A stretch of 55,092 nucleotides of DNA from Alphaproteobacteria bacterium (lineage in GTDB: Bacteria; Pseudomonadota; Alphaproteobacteria; Reyranellales; Reyranellaceae). The stretch is from NCBI GenBank assembly GCA_016870115.1, contig VGCH01000020.1:1-55092 (forward strand), given 5' to 3'. Below, piece after piece: positions 11,486 to 19,934 of the stretch. Under the pieces are notes generated by a model. The model was not told the DNA's origin. It did no database searches and saw only the letters and a list, made by a program, of their open reading frames with translations. The position numbers were made by a program, and so were the translations under genes. Within the stretch, counting starts at the first letter, position 1; each line of letters starts with the position of its first letter.

Positions 11486-12816
11486 GTCGGAACTCCCTGG
11501 GGCCGCGACACCGCGGGCCGGCCGACGCACTCGTAAGCGAAGCCCAGCCGGTGCATCTCGGCCGGATCGAAAATGTTGCGCAAATCGACGACCCGCGGAA
11601 CCTTCATCGCCTCCTTGAGGCGACGCGGATCGAGGCCGCGGAACTCATGCCACTCGGTGATGACCACCAGCACGTCAGCGTTCGTCGCCGCCTCGTAGGC
11701 CGTGCGCGCGAAGATGACACCCGGCAGCAGCTTGGCGGCTTCTTTCATGCCCTCAGGATCGAACGCGACGACCTTAGCACCCGCCTTCTGCAACGCCGGA
11801 ACGATGTCGAGCGAGGGCGCGTCGCGCATGTCGTCGGTGTTGGGCTTGAAGGTGAGACCCAGCACGCCCACCGTCAGGCCGGCGACCGAACCGCCGCAGA
11901 ACGCCACGACCTTGTCGGCCATGCGCTTCTTGCGCGTGTTGTTCACGTCGATCACCTGCTCGACGATGGTCTGCGGCGCCGCGACCTCGCGCGCCGTGTA
12001 GGCGAGCGCGAGCGTGTCCTTCGGGAAGCATGAACCGCCGAAGCCCGGACCGGGATGCAGGAACTTGCGGCCGATGCGTCCATCCAAGCCGATGCCGCGC
12101 GCCACGTCATGGACGTCCGCGCCGACCTTCTCGCAAAGATCCGCGATCTCGTTGATGAAGGTGATCTTGGTCGCGAGAAAGGCGTTGCCCGCGTACTTGG
12201 TGACCTCAGCGCTCTCGACGTTGGTGAACACCATCGAGGTCTGGATGAGGTTGAGCGGCCGGTAGACTTGCGACATCACCTCGCGCGCGCGCGCGCTCTC
12301 GACGCCGATCACGACGCGATCGGGTTTCATGAAATCCTCGATCGCCGCGCCCTCGCGCAGGAACTCGGGGTTCGACGCGATATCGAACTCTGCGTCGGGG
12401 CGCGCCTGGCGGATGATGCGCTGCACCTCGCGGCCGGTGCCGACCGGCACGGTCGATTTGGTCACGACCACCGTATAGTGCCGCAGCGCCTGGGCGATCT
12501 CACCGGCGGCGGCATAGACATAGGTGAGGTCGGCGTGGCCATCGCCCCGGCGCGTCGGCGTTCCGACCGCGATGAAAACGGCGTCCGCCTTGCCGACCGC
12601 GCCGGCGAGATCGCCGCCGAACTCCAGCCGGCCGGCGCGCACGTTGTCGGCGACCAGCCGGTCGAGGCCGGGCTCGTAGATCAGGATCTCGCCCCGCTTG
12701 AGGCTCTCGATCTTGCGCGCGTCCTTGTCGATGCAGACCACGTCGTGCCCGAACTGGGCGAGACAGGCGCCCGACACCAGGCCGACATAGCCCGAGCCGA
12801 TCATTGCGATCCGCAT
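11482..12816 (-). CDS. ugd: UDP-glucose 6-dehydrogenase
   Basis: The enzyme oxidises UDP-glucose twice with NAD+ to UDP-glucuronate, a precursor of acidic polysaccharides. At 444 residues it has the N-terminal Rossmann motif IGSGYVGLVSG, the central EFLREG segment, and the catalytic Cys (about 263) in GFGGSCFPKD. It starts four bases after galU, which supplies its substrate, and its stop overlaps the start of the hexose-phosphate mutase. The three genes form a tight minus-strand operon. Confidence 0.96.
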   Translation of the reverse strand: MRIAMIGSGYVGLVSGACLAQFGHDVVCIDKDARKIESLKRGEILIYEPGLDRLVADNVRAGRLEFGGDLAGAVGKADAVFIAVGTPTRRGDGHADLTYVYAAAGEIAQALRHYTVVVTKSTVPVGTGREVQRIIRQARPDAEFDIASNPEFLREGAAIEDFMKPDRVVIGVESARAREVMSQVYRPLNLIQTSMVFTNVESAEVTKYAGNAFLATKITFINEIADLCEKVGADVHDVARGIGLDGRIGRKFLHPGPGFGGSCFPKDTLALAYTAREVAAPQTIVEQVIDVNNTRKKRMADKVVAFCGGSVAGLTVGVLGLTFKPNTDDMRDAPSLDIVPALQKAGAKVVAFDPEGMKEAAKLLPGVIFARTAYEAATNADVLVVITEWHEFRGLDPRRLKEAMKVPRVVDLRNIFDPAEMHRLGFAYECVGRPAVSRPQGVPT

Positions 12817-12820
12817 GGCC

Positions 12821-13696
12821 CTATCCTTTCAGCAGGCGGTCGAGCACGGCGCGTGCCTCGGTGCGCGTGTCCGGACGGTGCAGCGCCACCGCGACATTCG
12901 CCTCGAGGAAACCGATACGGCTGCCGCAGTCATAGCGCTGCCCCGCGAAACGGAGCGCATGGAACGGCGAACGGCCGATCATCCTGGCCATCGCGTCGGT
13001 GAGCTGGATCTCGCCGCCGGCACCGGTCTCATGGCGATCCAGGTGCTCGAACACTTCGGGCAGGAGCACGTACCGGCCGATCAGCGCCAGCGTCGAGGGC
13101 GCCTCGGCGGGCTTGGGCTTCTCGACCATGCCCACGATCTCGGAAAGATTGCCGCGCTCGTTCCTGACGGCGGCGATGCCGTAGCTGCCCGTCTGCTCGC
13201 GGGGAACATCCATCACCGCCAGCACCGAGCCGCCGGTACGGCCATGCGCCTCCGCGAGCTGGGCGATGCAACTCGGGCTGTTGAGAGTCAGTTCGTCGGG
13301 TAGCAGCACGGCGAAGGGCTCGGCCCCGATCCAGTGCCGCGCGCACCATACGGCGTGGCCCAGACCGAGCGGCCGTTGCTGGCGTGTGAAGACCGCATTG
13401 CCGGCGCCCAGCGTCGCGTCTTCGCTTTGCGCGAGCTCCTTTTTTTTGCCGCGCCGCTCCAGCGTGGTGTCGAGCTCGTAGGCGTGGTCGAAATGATCCT
13501 CCAGCGCATGCTTGTTGCGGCCGGTGACGAAGACGAACTCCTCGATCCCAGCGGCGCGACACTCCTCGATGGCGTACTGGATCAGCGGCCGATCGACGAT
13601 GGTCAGCATTTCCTTGGGCATCGCCTTGGTCGCCGGCAGAAATCGGGTACCAAGCCCCGCTACCGGCAGGACCGCCTTCCGCACGCGCTGGGCCAT
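12821..13696 (-). CDS. galU: UTP--glucose-1-phosphate uridylyltransferase
   Basis: GalU makes UDP-glucose from glucose 1-phosphate and UTP. The 291-residue sequence begins MAQRVRKAVLPVAGLGTRF and continues with the nucleotide-binding PATKAMPKEML, then RPLIQYAIEE and GLGHAVWCAR, all typical of bacterial GalU. It heads the galU-ugd-PMM-GGCT operon; the 158-base gap before it presumably carries the promoter. The neighbouring genes consume or supply its sugar phosphates, so the operon is a UDP-glucose/UDP-glucuronate module. Confidence 0.96.
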   Translation of the reverse strand: MAQRVRKAVLPVAGLGTRFLPATKAMPKEMLTIVDRPLIQYAIEECRAAGIEEFVFVTGRNKHALEDHFDHAYELDTTLERRGKKKELAQSEDATLGAGNAVFTRQQRPLGLGHAVWCARHWIGAEPFAVLLPDELTLNSPSCIAQLAEAHGRTGGSVLAVMDVPREQTGSYGIAAVRNERGNLSEIVGMVEKPKPAEAPSTLALIGRYVLLPEVFEHLDRHETGAGGEIQLTDAMARMIGRSPFHALRFAGQRYDCGSRIGFLEANVAVALHRPDTRTEARAVLDRLLKG

Positions 13697-13854
13697 GCTG
13701 ATGAACTCCTCGCCAATCGCGGCGGTTTATACAGCAATATCAACAATCTGCCATGACACTTTCAGGCGGTTCCATCTGAACGGATACACACCATTGGCGG
13801 GGCCGCGCACGCTCAGGTTCCCATCCGGCTGAATCCAGCCGAAGCGGACAGACT

Positions 13855-14577
13855 CTACCCCTCCAGCAGGACGTCCTTAGCGCGATTGATCCGGGCCGCG
13901 AGATCGGCCGATCCGCCAGCGTCGGGGTGCACCCGCTGGATCAGCCGTCGATGGGCGGCACGAACCTCTTCGGCGCTCGCGCCTTCCGGCAAGCCCAGAA
14001 TGGCCAATGCCTCGGCCTTCGTCATGTCCTCGCGACGCCCTCGGGGCGGTGGCGCCCCCCGGGTCCGGTTTCGCCACTCCAATCCCAGACGATGGTCGAG
14101 ATAGGCCTCCAGCACGCGCCGCGAGTCGGCGTCGCCGCCGCACTCGTCATGCAACATCATCAGCTCGCCCTCGGCCAGATCCGCGAAGGTCCGCCCGGCA
14201 AAAAGCCCGGTTCGCACGGTGCCGCCCACGTCACCGGTCCCATGATCGACCCAGGCATCGAACCAGGCGGTCTGAGCGTCGGTGCGCGGCCCCGCTCCGG
14301 GAGTGCCGAACCCGCCGCCTGCCGGACCGCTGCTTCGCGAGCGCCGGAACGCGATGATCGCCAGCGCCAGCGCCCCCAGCAGACCGATCATCTCTGGCAG
14401 CACCGCCGGTGCGAATCGCAGTAGCAGCACGGCGACGAAACCCAATCCGATCAAGCCGACGAACATCGAAATGTTGCGCAGCAAGCGTGCGAGACTGGAG
14501 GCCGGCGCGCGCAGGAACCAGGCGACGCCGAATGCCAGCGCCATCAGAAGCAGAAGGGCCGCGACGATCGCTTGCAT
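13855..14577 (-). CDS. membrane-anchored J-domain protein
   Basis: The 240-residue protein has two N-terminal hydrophobic segments (MQAIVAALLLLMALAFGVAW and LIGLGFVAVLLLRF), a Gly-rich middle, and a C-terminal J domain of about 55 residues (EALAILGLPEGA ... HRRLIQRVHPDAGG) with the HPD tripeptide that stimulates DnaK ATPase. A J domain at the extreme C-terminus behind a membrane anchor resembles the TIM14/Pam18 arrangement rather than classic DnaJ. The ATG at 14577 lies seven bases after the mltG stop, so it is probably cotranscribed with the fab-mltG run. Its client is unknown. Confidence 0.85.
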   Translation of the reverse strand: MQAIVAALLLLMALAFGVAWFLRAPASSLARLLRNISMFVGLIGLGFVAVLLLRFAPAVLPEMIGLLGALALAIIAFRRSRSSGPAGGGFGTPGAGPRTDAQTAWFDAWVDHGTGDVGGTVRTGLFAGRTFADLAEGELMMLHDECGGDADSRRVLEAYLDHRLGLEWRNRTRGAPPPRGRREDMTKAEALAILGLPEGASAEEVRAAHRRLIQRVHPDAGGSADLAARINRAKDVLLEG

Positions 14578-14584
14578 GCCGAGG

Positions 14585-15610
14585 CTAGGGTCGGGTGCCG
14601 GCGGGCTGGGCAGCCGGGGCGCCGCCCTGTTCCTGCTTCTGGCGCTGCAGCTCGCGCCGGCGCGCGACATTCCGATTGTGATCAGCCAGCGTCAGGGCAA
14701 ACGCATGTCCACCCTGCCCGTCCGCGACGAAGTAGAGCGCCCGTTCGCGCGCCGGCGCGAGGGCAGCGAAGATGGCGGCCCGGCCGGGATTGCAGATGGG
14801 CCCCGGCGGCAAGCCTGGAGCAACATAGGTGTTGTAGGGCGAGTTCGTCTGCAGGTCGGCGCGCGTGAGTTCGCGTCCCAGAGGCCCGCGCCCGCCGGTA
14901 ACTGCGTAGATCGTCGTCGGGTCGCTCTCCAACCGCATCTTGAGCCGCAGCCGGTTGATGAACACCGCCGCGACCCGGTTGCGCTCGGCAGCGACCCCGG
15001 TCTCCTTCTCGACTATCGAGGCCAGGATCAGCGCGTCGCGCCGGTTCGCGATCGGCAGCCCGGCGGCGCGCTTGCGCCACGCCTCATCGAGCGTCTTCTC
15101 CATCGCCTCCTTCATCCGCAGCGAGACGCTGTCGCGCGTATCGCCGCGCGAATAGAAGTAGGTCTCAGGCAGGAGGTCACCTTCGCCCACCTCAACGGTG
15201 ATCTGGCCGGTCAGCGTCTCGCTCTTGCGCACAAGTTCCAGTACTTCGGCCGTCGTCATGCCCTCGACCACGGTGATGCGGCGCTGCACGAGCTTGCCCG
15301 CCTGAAGGAGTTCGATCAGGGCGCGGATCGAAATGTTGGCCGGTACCTCGTATTCGCCGGCCTTGATGGTCTTGGGCGTTGGATCGACCATCAGCGCGAC
15401 GCGGAAGAGATGCGGGTGCGAGACGACGCCTTCGTCCACCAGTAAGCGTGTCATGGTCGCCGGACCCGCGCCGCGCGGGATCACGATGTTCTTCGGTTTC
15501 TCGAGCGGCCCGTCGCTGCCCATCATGCTGTGGGCGACGTAAAGACCACCGGCACCCACCGTCGCGAACAGGGCAAGGAAGAGCAGAACCCAGCGGAAGA
15601 AGCTGAGCAT
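14585..15610 (-). CDS. mltG: endolytic transglycosylase MltG
   Basis: MltG is an inner-membrane lytic transglycosylase that cuts nascent glycan strands and helps set their length. The 341-residue protein has one N-terminal TM helix (FFRWVLLFLALFATVGAGG), a LysM-like region, and the YceG core with the catalytic Glu in the SIVEKETG motif (about 201-203). Pairing with fatty-acid synthesis genes is common in proteobacteria, and here it starts 16 bases after fabF. A Gln/Pro-rich tail follows the core. Confidence 0.95.
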   Translation of the reverse strand: MLSFFRWVLLFLALFATVGAGGLYVAHSMMGSDGPLEKPKNIVIPRGAGPATMTRLLVDEGVVSHPHLFRVALMVDPTPKTIKAGEYEVPANISIRALIELLQAGKLVQRRITVVEGMTTAEVLELVRKSETLTGQITVEVGEGDLLPETYFYSRGDTRDSVSLRMKEAMEKTLDEAWRKRAAGLPIANRRDALILASIVEKETGVAAERNRVAAVFINRLRLKMRLESDPTTIYAVTGGRGPLGRELTRADLQTNSPYNTYVAPGLPPGPICNPGRAAIFAALAPARERALYFVADGQGGHAFALTLADHNRNVARRRELQRQKQEQGGAPAAQPAGTRP

Positions 15611-15626
15611 GCCCAGCCCCGGTTCG

Positions 15627-16883
15627 TCAGACGGCGCCGACGATCAGCGAGGCGTTGGTGCCGCCGAAGCCGAAGGAGTTGGAGAGCGCGTAGCGAACCT
15701 TGCGCTGCTTGGCCTGCTTGGGCACCAGATCGATGTCGCAGCCCTCGTCCGGCTCGTCGAGATTGAGCGTCGGCGGCACCGCCTGCTCGACCACCGACTT
15801 GATGGCGTAGATCGCCTCGATCGCGCCGGCCGCGCCGAGCAAATGGCCTGTCGCCGACTTGGTGGAGGACATAGACAGACGGTAGGCGTCCTGCCCGAAG
15901 GTCTTCTTGACCGCGCCAAGCTCGATCACGTCGGCCATGGTCGAGGTGCCGTGGGCGTTCACATAGTCGATGCTGTCGGTGCCAAGCCGTGCGCTGCGCA
16001 GCGCCGCGCGCATCGCCCGCTGCGCGCCATCGCCATCCTCCGACGGTGCGGTGATGTGATAAGCGTCGCCCGACAGGCCATAGCCCAGAATCTCGGCGTA
16101 GATGCGTGCGCCGCGCTTCTTGGCGTGCTCGTACTCCTCGAGCACCACGCAGCCCGCGCCCTCGCCCATAACGAAACCGTCGCGCTTGCGATCCCAGGGG
16201 CGCGACGCTCGCGCCGGCGTGTCGTTGTACTCAGTCGAGAGCGCCTTGCAGGCGTTGAACCCGGCGATGCCCAGCCGGCAGATCGCTGCCTCCGCACCGC
16301 CCGCGACCATCACGTCAGCGTCGTCCAACTGAATCAGTCGCGCGGCGTCGCCCAGCGCGTGCGCGCCGGTGGCGCAGGCGGTGACCACGGAGTGGTTGGG
16401 CCCCTTGAAGCCGTACTTGATTGAGACCTGACCCGAGGCGAGGTTGATCAGCGCGGAGGGAATGAAAAACGGGCTCACACGACGCGGGCCGCGTTCCTTC
16501 AGCACCAGCGAGGTTTCGTAGATCGTCGACAGGCCGCCGATGCCGGCACCGATCATCACGCCGGTGCGGCACTGGCCTTCTTCATCCTGCGGCTTCCAGC
16601 CGGAGTCCTCGACCGCCTGTTGAGCCGCGGCGATCCCGAACAGGATGAACTTGTCGAGCTTGCGCTGGTCCTTCGCCGGTACGTACGTGTCGGCGTTGAA
16701 GTGTCCGTTGGCCGCGTCCCCCAACGGAACCTCGCCCGCGATCTTGGTCGCGAGGTCCGATGTGTCGAAGGCCTGGATCGCGCCGATGCCCGACTCCGCC
16801 GCCATCAGGCGACGCCAGTTCACATCAACCCCGTCGCCCAGCGGCGTCACCATGCCGAGGCCGGTCACGACAACTCGCCTCAT
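15627..16883 (-). CDS. fabF: 3-oxoacyl-[acyl-carrier-protein] synthase II (FabF)
   Basis: FabF condenses malonyl-ACP with acyl-ACP in fatty-acid elongation. The 418-residue sequence starts MRRVVVTGLGMVTPLG and carries the Cys-His-His active site: Cys about 170 in VVTACATGA, His in VNAHGTSTM, and His in KSATGHLLGAAG. The ending GFGGTNASLIV is typical. It follows acpP by 34 bases in the order fabD-fabG-acpP-fabF. Confidence 0.97.
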   Translation of the reverse strand: MRRVVVTGLGMVTPLGDGVDVNWRRLMAAESGIGAIQAFDTSDLATKIAGEVPLGDAANGHFNADTYVPAKDQRKLDKFILFGIAAAQQAVEDSGWKPQDEEGQCRTGVMIGAGIGGLSTIYETSLVLKERGPRRVSPFFIPSALINLASGQVSIKYGFKGPNHSVVTACATGAHALGDAARLIQLDDADVMVAGGAEAAICRLGIAGFNACKALSTEYNDTPARASRPWDRKRDGFVMGEGAGCVVLEEYEHAKKRGARIYAEILGYGLSGDAYHITAPSEDGDGAQRAMRAALRSARLGTDSIDYVNAHGTSTMADVIELGAVKKTFGQDAYRLSMSSTKSATGHLLGAAGAIEAIYAIKSVVEQAVPPTLNLDEPDEGCDIDLVPKQAKQRKVRYALSNSFGFGGTNASLIVGAV

Positions 16884-16917
16884 GGGCCGCTCCTTCCGCT
16901 CGGACGCGCCTTGGGCC

Positions 16918-17151
16918 TCAGCCCTTGCTCTTGATGAAGTTGATCGCGTCGCCGACGGTCTGGATCTTCTCCGCCGCGTCGTCCGGAATCTCGATGCTGA
17001 ATTCCTCCTCGAACGCCATCACCAGCTCGACCGTATCGAGGCTGTCGGCGCCGAGATCGTCGATGAACTTCGCGTCTTCCTTGACCTGCGCGGCCTCGAC
17101 GCCGAGGTGCTCGACAACGATCTTCTTAACGCGCTGGGCAATGTCGCTCAT
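16918..17151 (-). CDS. acpP: acyl carrier protein
   Basis: This 77-residue acidic protein carries acyl chains during fatty-acid synthesis. The phosphopantetheine attachment Ser37 lies in [11 protein letters not shown], and the start [16 protein letters not shown] is characteristic. A 137-base gap separates it from fabG and contains a 6-bp stem with a 4-base loop (17198-17213), so acpP may have its own promoter or a processed leader, as often seen for this highly expressed gene. Confidence 0.98.
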   Translation of the reverse strand: MSDIAQRVKKIVVEHLGVEAAQVKEDAKFIDDLGADSLDTVELVMAFEEEFSIEIPDDAAEKIQTVGDAINFIKSKG

Positions 17152-17288
17152 TTCCCGATCCTTCCCGTCTTCTGTTGGTGTCCTTGCGCCGTGGAGGGCC
17201 CGGCAGACCGGGCTCCTCTAACATAGCTTCCCAAGCATAGCCAGCGCCGGAAAGCCCGCATTATCAGGCAGTTAGCGGCCATCGCCGC

Positions 17289-18026
17289 TCAGATCATCGC
17301 CATCCCGCCATTGATGTGGAGCGTCTGGCCGGTGATGTAGGCCGCCTCGTCGCTGGCGAGATAAACGACGCCGGCGGCGATCTCATCCGGCCGGCCCAGG
17401 CGCTCGGCCGGAACCCGGCCAAGGATCGCCTTCTTCTGCTCGTCGGTCAGCACGTCGGTCATCGGGGTCGCGATGAAGCCGGGCGCGAGGCAATTCACCG
17501 TGATGTTGCGCGAGGCGAGTTCCTGGGCGAGCGACTTGGACATGCCGATCAGGCCTGCCTTGGCGGCCGTGTAGTTGGCCTGCCCGGGATTGCCGGTGAC
17601 ACCCACCACCGAGGTGATGTTGACGATCCGGCCCGACCGCCGCTTCATCATCCCGCGCATCGCTGCGCGGATCAGCCGGAACGCCCCCAGCAGGTTCACA
17701 TCGAGGACCTTCTGGAAGTCCTCGTCCTTCAGGCGCATCGAGATGTTGTCGCGCGTGATTCCGGCGTTGTTCACCAGAATGTCGAGCCCGCCCATCGCGG
17801 CCTCGGACTCCTTGGCGAGCCTGTCGACATCGGCGGCATCGTCCATCCGTGCCGCCACGACATGGGCGCGCTCGCCCAGCGTGGCCTTGAGCGCCTCCAG
17901 CGCGTCGGCCCGGGTGCCCGAGAGCGTCACTGTCGCGCCGCGCGCGTGCAAGGCCGTGGCGATCGCGGCACCCAGACCGCCCGAGGCGCCGGTGACGAGC
18001 GCTTTCTTTCCGCCGAGATCGAACAT
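17289..18026 (-). CDS. fabG: 3-oxoacyl-[acyl-carrier-protein] reductase (FabG)
   Basis: FabG is the NADPH-dependent reductase of fatty-acid elongation. The 245-residue SDR protein has the cofactor motif TGASGGLG near residue 12, the structural NNAG at about 86-89, and the catalytic Ser139, Tyr152 and Lys156 (NYTAAKAG). The ending ITGQTLHINGGMAM is typical of FabG rather than other SDRs. It starts nine bases after fabD. Confidence 0.97.
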   Translation of the reverse strand: MFDLGGKKALVTGASGGLGAAIATALHARGATVTLSGTRADALEALKATLGERAHVVAARMDDAADVDRLAKESEAAMGGLDILVNNAGITRDNISMRLKDEDFQKVLDVNLLGAFRLIRAAMRGMMKRRSGRIVNITSVVGVTGNPGQANYTAAKAGLIGMSKSLAQELASRNITVNCLAPGFIATPMTDVLTDEQKKAILGRVPAERLGRPDEIAAGVVYLASDEAAYITGQTLHINGGMAMI

Positions 18027-18035
18027 CGCCGTCTC

Positions 18036-18977
18036 CTACGCCGTCTTGAGGAATGCCTCGATCTCGGCCGGGGTGCCCAAGGTCTGGCCGGTCATGTCCT
18101 TGTCGATGCGCTTCACCAGACCGGCGAGCACCTTGCCCGACCCGCACTCGACAAGACCGACGACGCCCGCGGCCTTCATGAACTGCACACTCTCGCGCCA
18201 CCGCACCAGCCCGGTCACCTGTTCGATCAGGTGCCGCTTGATGGCTGCTGGATCGACGATCTCGGAGGCGAGCACATTGGCAACCAGCGGGACGTTGGGC
18301 GCGCGCATGGCGACGTCCTTCAACGCGTCCGCCATCGCCTCGGCGGCCGGCGCCATCAGCGGGCAATGGAAGGGAGCGCTCACCGGCAGCGGCATACCGC
18401 GCTTGCAACCGCGCGCCTTGGCGGCCTCGATCGCGCGATCGACGGCCTGCTTGTCGCCGCTGATCACGACCTGACCGCCGCCATTGTCGTTGGCGACCGC
18501 GACGACCCCGCCTTGCGCGGCTTCGCGGCAGGCGTCCTGGGCAGGCTCAAGTTCGATGCCGAGCAGCGCGGCCATCGCACCGACGCCGACCGGAACCGCC
18601 TTCTGCATCGACTGGCCACGCAGCTTCAGAAGGCGCGCCGTGTCGGCAAGGCTAAGCGCGCCGGAGGCCGCCAGGGCCGAGTACTCCCCCAGTGAATGCC
18701 CGGCAACGAACCGCGCCAGACCGGGCAGCGGCTTGCCCCCGTCCTTTTCCAGGACTCGCACCACCGCCACGCTGACGGCCATCAGCGCCGGCTGGGCGTT
18801 CTCGGTCAGGGTCAATTCGGCTTCCGGGCCGGCTTTCATCAGGCCGGACAGGTTCTGCTTCAACGCCTCGTCGACCTCCTGGAAGATGTCGCGGGCGGTG
18901 CGGAACGCCTCGGCAAGGTCTACCCCCATACCGACGGCCTGCGATCCCTGGCCCGGAAAGACAAAAGCACGGTCCAT
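18036..18977 (-). CDS. fabD: malonyl CoA-acyl carrier protein transacylase (FabD)
   Basis: FabD loads malonyl groups onto ACP. The 313-residue protein begins MDRAFVFPGQGSQ and has the nucleophile Ser95 in GHSLGEYSA, followed by the family segments VANDNGGGQVVISG and MPLPVSAPFHCPLM, whose His belongs to the active site. It is the first gene of the fab-mltG run and is divergent from rpsF. A good promoter candidate lies at 19023-19050. Confidence 0.97.
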   Translation of the reverse strand: MDRAFVFPGQGSQAVGMGVDLAEAFRTARDIFQEVDEALKQNLSGLMKAGPEAELTLTENAQPALMAVSVAVVRVLEKDGGKPLPGLARFVAGHSLGEYSALAASGALSLADTARLLKLRGQSMQKAVPVGVGAMAALLGIELEPAQDACREAAQGGVVAVANDNGGGQVVISGDKQAVDRAIEAAKARGCKRGMPLPVSAPFHCPLMAPAAEAMADALKDVAMRAPNVPLVANVLASEIVDPAAIKRHLIEQVTGLVRWRESVQFMKAAGVVGLVECGSGKVLAGLVKRIDKDMTGQTLGTPAEIEAFLKTA

Positions 18978-19022
18978 GCGGCGATTTCCCCCGGTTCTTG
19001 CGCCCGTTCGAAGCGGCCGGCA

Positions 19023-19050
19023 GTCATAGCGGCGGCCCGGGGCCAGTCAA
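19023..19050 (-). promoter_or_regulatory. candidate fabD promoter
   Basis: Read on the minus strand, TTGACT (19045-19050) and TATGAC (19023-19028) are separated by 16 bases. The -35 box matches five of six consensus positions and the -10 box four of six. The site lies 46 bases upstream of the fabD ATG. Confidence 0.55.
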
Positions 19051-19061
19051 GCCGCGCCGCC

Positions 19062-19089
19062 TTGCAATCGGGGCGCCAGCCTGTATAAC
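19062..19089 (+). promoter_or_regulatory. candidate rpsF promoter
   Basis: TTGCAA (19062-19067) and TATAAC (19084-19089) are separated by 16 bases, giving a transcript start near 19096. Only 11 bases separate this -35 box from that of the opposing fabD promoter. Confidence 0.55.
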
Positions 19090-19095
19090 CGCGCT

Positions 19096-19236
19096 CCTTC
19101 GGGGCCATCCGGCCTCGAACTCCTTGCCGGTCCGGGCCTTGCGCCAGGCCGGCTAGACCCGGCCGGTCGCCGGTCGGCCCCGCAAGGGGCGCGACGGACT
19201 CCGGGTCGTCAACAGCCATAAGGAGACTGAGAGACC
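19096..19236 (+). promoter_or_regulatory. structured 5' leader of the rpsF operon
   Basis: About 140 bases separate the predicted transcript start from the rpsF ATG. The stretch holds self-complementary elements, including GGCCT/AGGCC arms at 19135-19139 and 19146-19150, and a 5-bp stem with a GCAA tetraloop at 19177-19190. In other bacteria the S6:S18 complex represses its own mRNA through a leader structure; whether this leader contains that motif was not established. Confidence 0.4.
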
Positions 19237-19692
19237 ATGGCTCTGTACGAGAATGTCTTCATCGCGCGCCAGGATGTGCCGGCGACGCAGGTGGAGGCCC
19301 TGACCAAGCAATTCGCCGACACCGTCACGGGTCTGGGCGGCAAGGTCACCAAGCAGGAATACTGGGGGCTCCGCTCCCTCACCTTCCGCATCAAGAAGAA
19401 CCGCAAGGGGCACTACACCCTTCTCAACATCGAGGCGCCGGCCGCCGCGGTGAAGGAGATGGAGCGCACCATGTCCATCAACGAGGACGTGCTGCGCTAC
19501 CTCACGGTCCGCGTCGATGCGCTCGAGGAAGGCCCGTCCGCGATGATGCTGCGCGGCGAGAAGTCCGATCGTCCGTCCGACCGCGGCGATCGCGGAGACC
19601 GGGGCGATCGCTGGGAGCGGCCCCGTCGCGAGCGGCCGCGCTTCGGCGAAGACGGCGCTCCGAGCAACGAACCCACGGGAGATGAGGCATGA
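19237..19692 (+). CDS. rpsF: 30S ribosomal protein S6
   Basis: S6 binds S18 on the platform of the small subunit. The sequence begins [14 protein letters not shown] and contains [23 protein letters not shown], typical of the family. At 151 residues it has a charged C-terminal extension rich in Arg, Asp and Gly ([19 protein letters not shown]), a common alphaproteobacterial elaboration. ATAAGGAGA upstream supplies a strong ribosome-binding site. Its TGA overlaps the rpsR ATG as ATGA. Confidence 0.97.
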   Translation: MALYENVFIARQDVPATQVEALTKQFADTVTGLGGKVTKQEYWGLRSLTFRIKKNRKGHYTLLNIEAPAAAVKEMERTMSINEDVLRYLTVRVDALEEGPSAMMLRGEKSDRPSDRGDRGDRGDRWERPRRERPRFGEDGAPSNEPTGDEA

Positions 19693-19922
19693 GCGCGGTT
19701 CGCAGGCCCTTCACCCGGCGGCGCAAGAGCTGCCCGTTCTCCGGCGCCAACGCGCCGAAGGTCGATTACAAGGACGTCCGGTTGCTGCAGCGCTTCGTGT
19801 CGGAGCGCGGCAAGATCGTGCCGAGCCGCATTTCCGCGGTCTCGTCGAAGAAGCAGCGCGAACTCGCCCAGGCGATCAAGCGCGCCCGCTTCCTCGCACT
19901 CCTTCCCTACGTCCTGCGCTGA
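19689..19922 (+). CDS. rpsR: 30S ribosomal protein S18
   Basis: This 77-residue protein partners S6 in the 30S platform. Family features are RKSCPFSG near the N-terminus, [17 protein letters not shown], and the basic stretch [23 protein letters not shown]. The start overlaps the rpsF stop by four bases, so production of the S6:S18 pair is translationally coupled. Confidence 0.98.
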   Translation: MSAVRRPFTRRRKSCPFSGANAPKVDYKDVRLLQRFVSERGKIVPSRISAVSSKKQRELAQAIKRARFLALLPYVLR

Positions 19923-19934
19923 GGGGAGGCCGAC

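Noticed and set aside
13826-13841. CGGCTG/CAGCCG hairpin after the J-protein gene
   Set aside because: A 6-bp stem with no T-run in either direction is not enough for a terminator call.
17198-17213. GCCCGG/CCGGGC hairpin between fabG and acpP as a terminator
   Set aside because: No T-run follows on the minus strand; it is noted only as a leader structure of acpP.
19511-19692. RGD/GDR repeats at the S6 C-terminus as a separate repeat element
   Set aside because: They lie in frame within rpsF and match the charged tail common in alphaproteobacterial S6.
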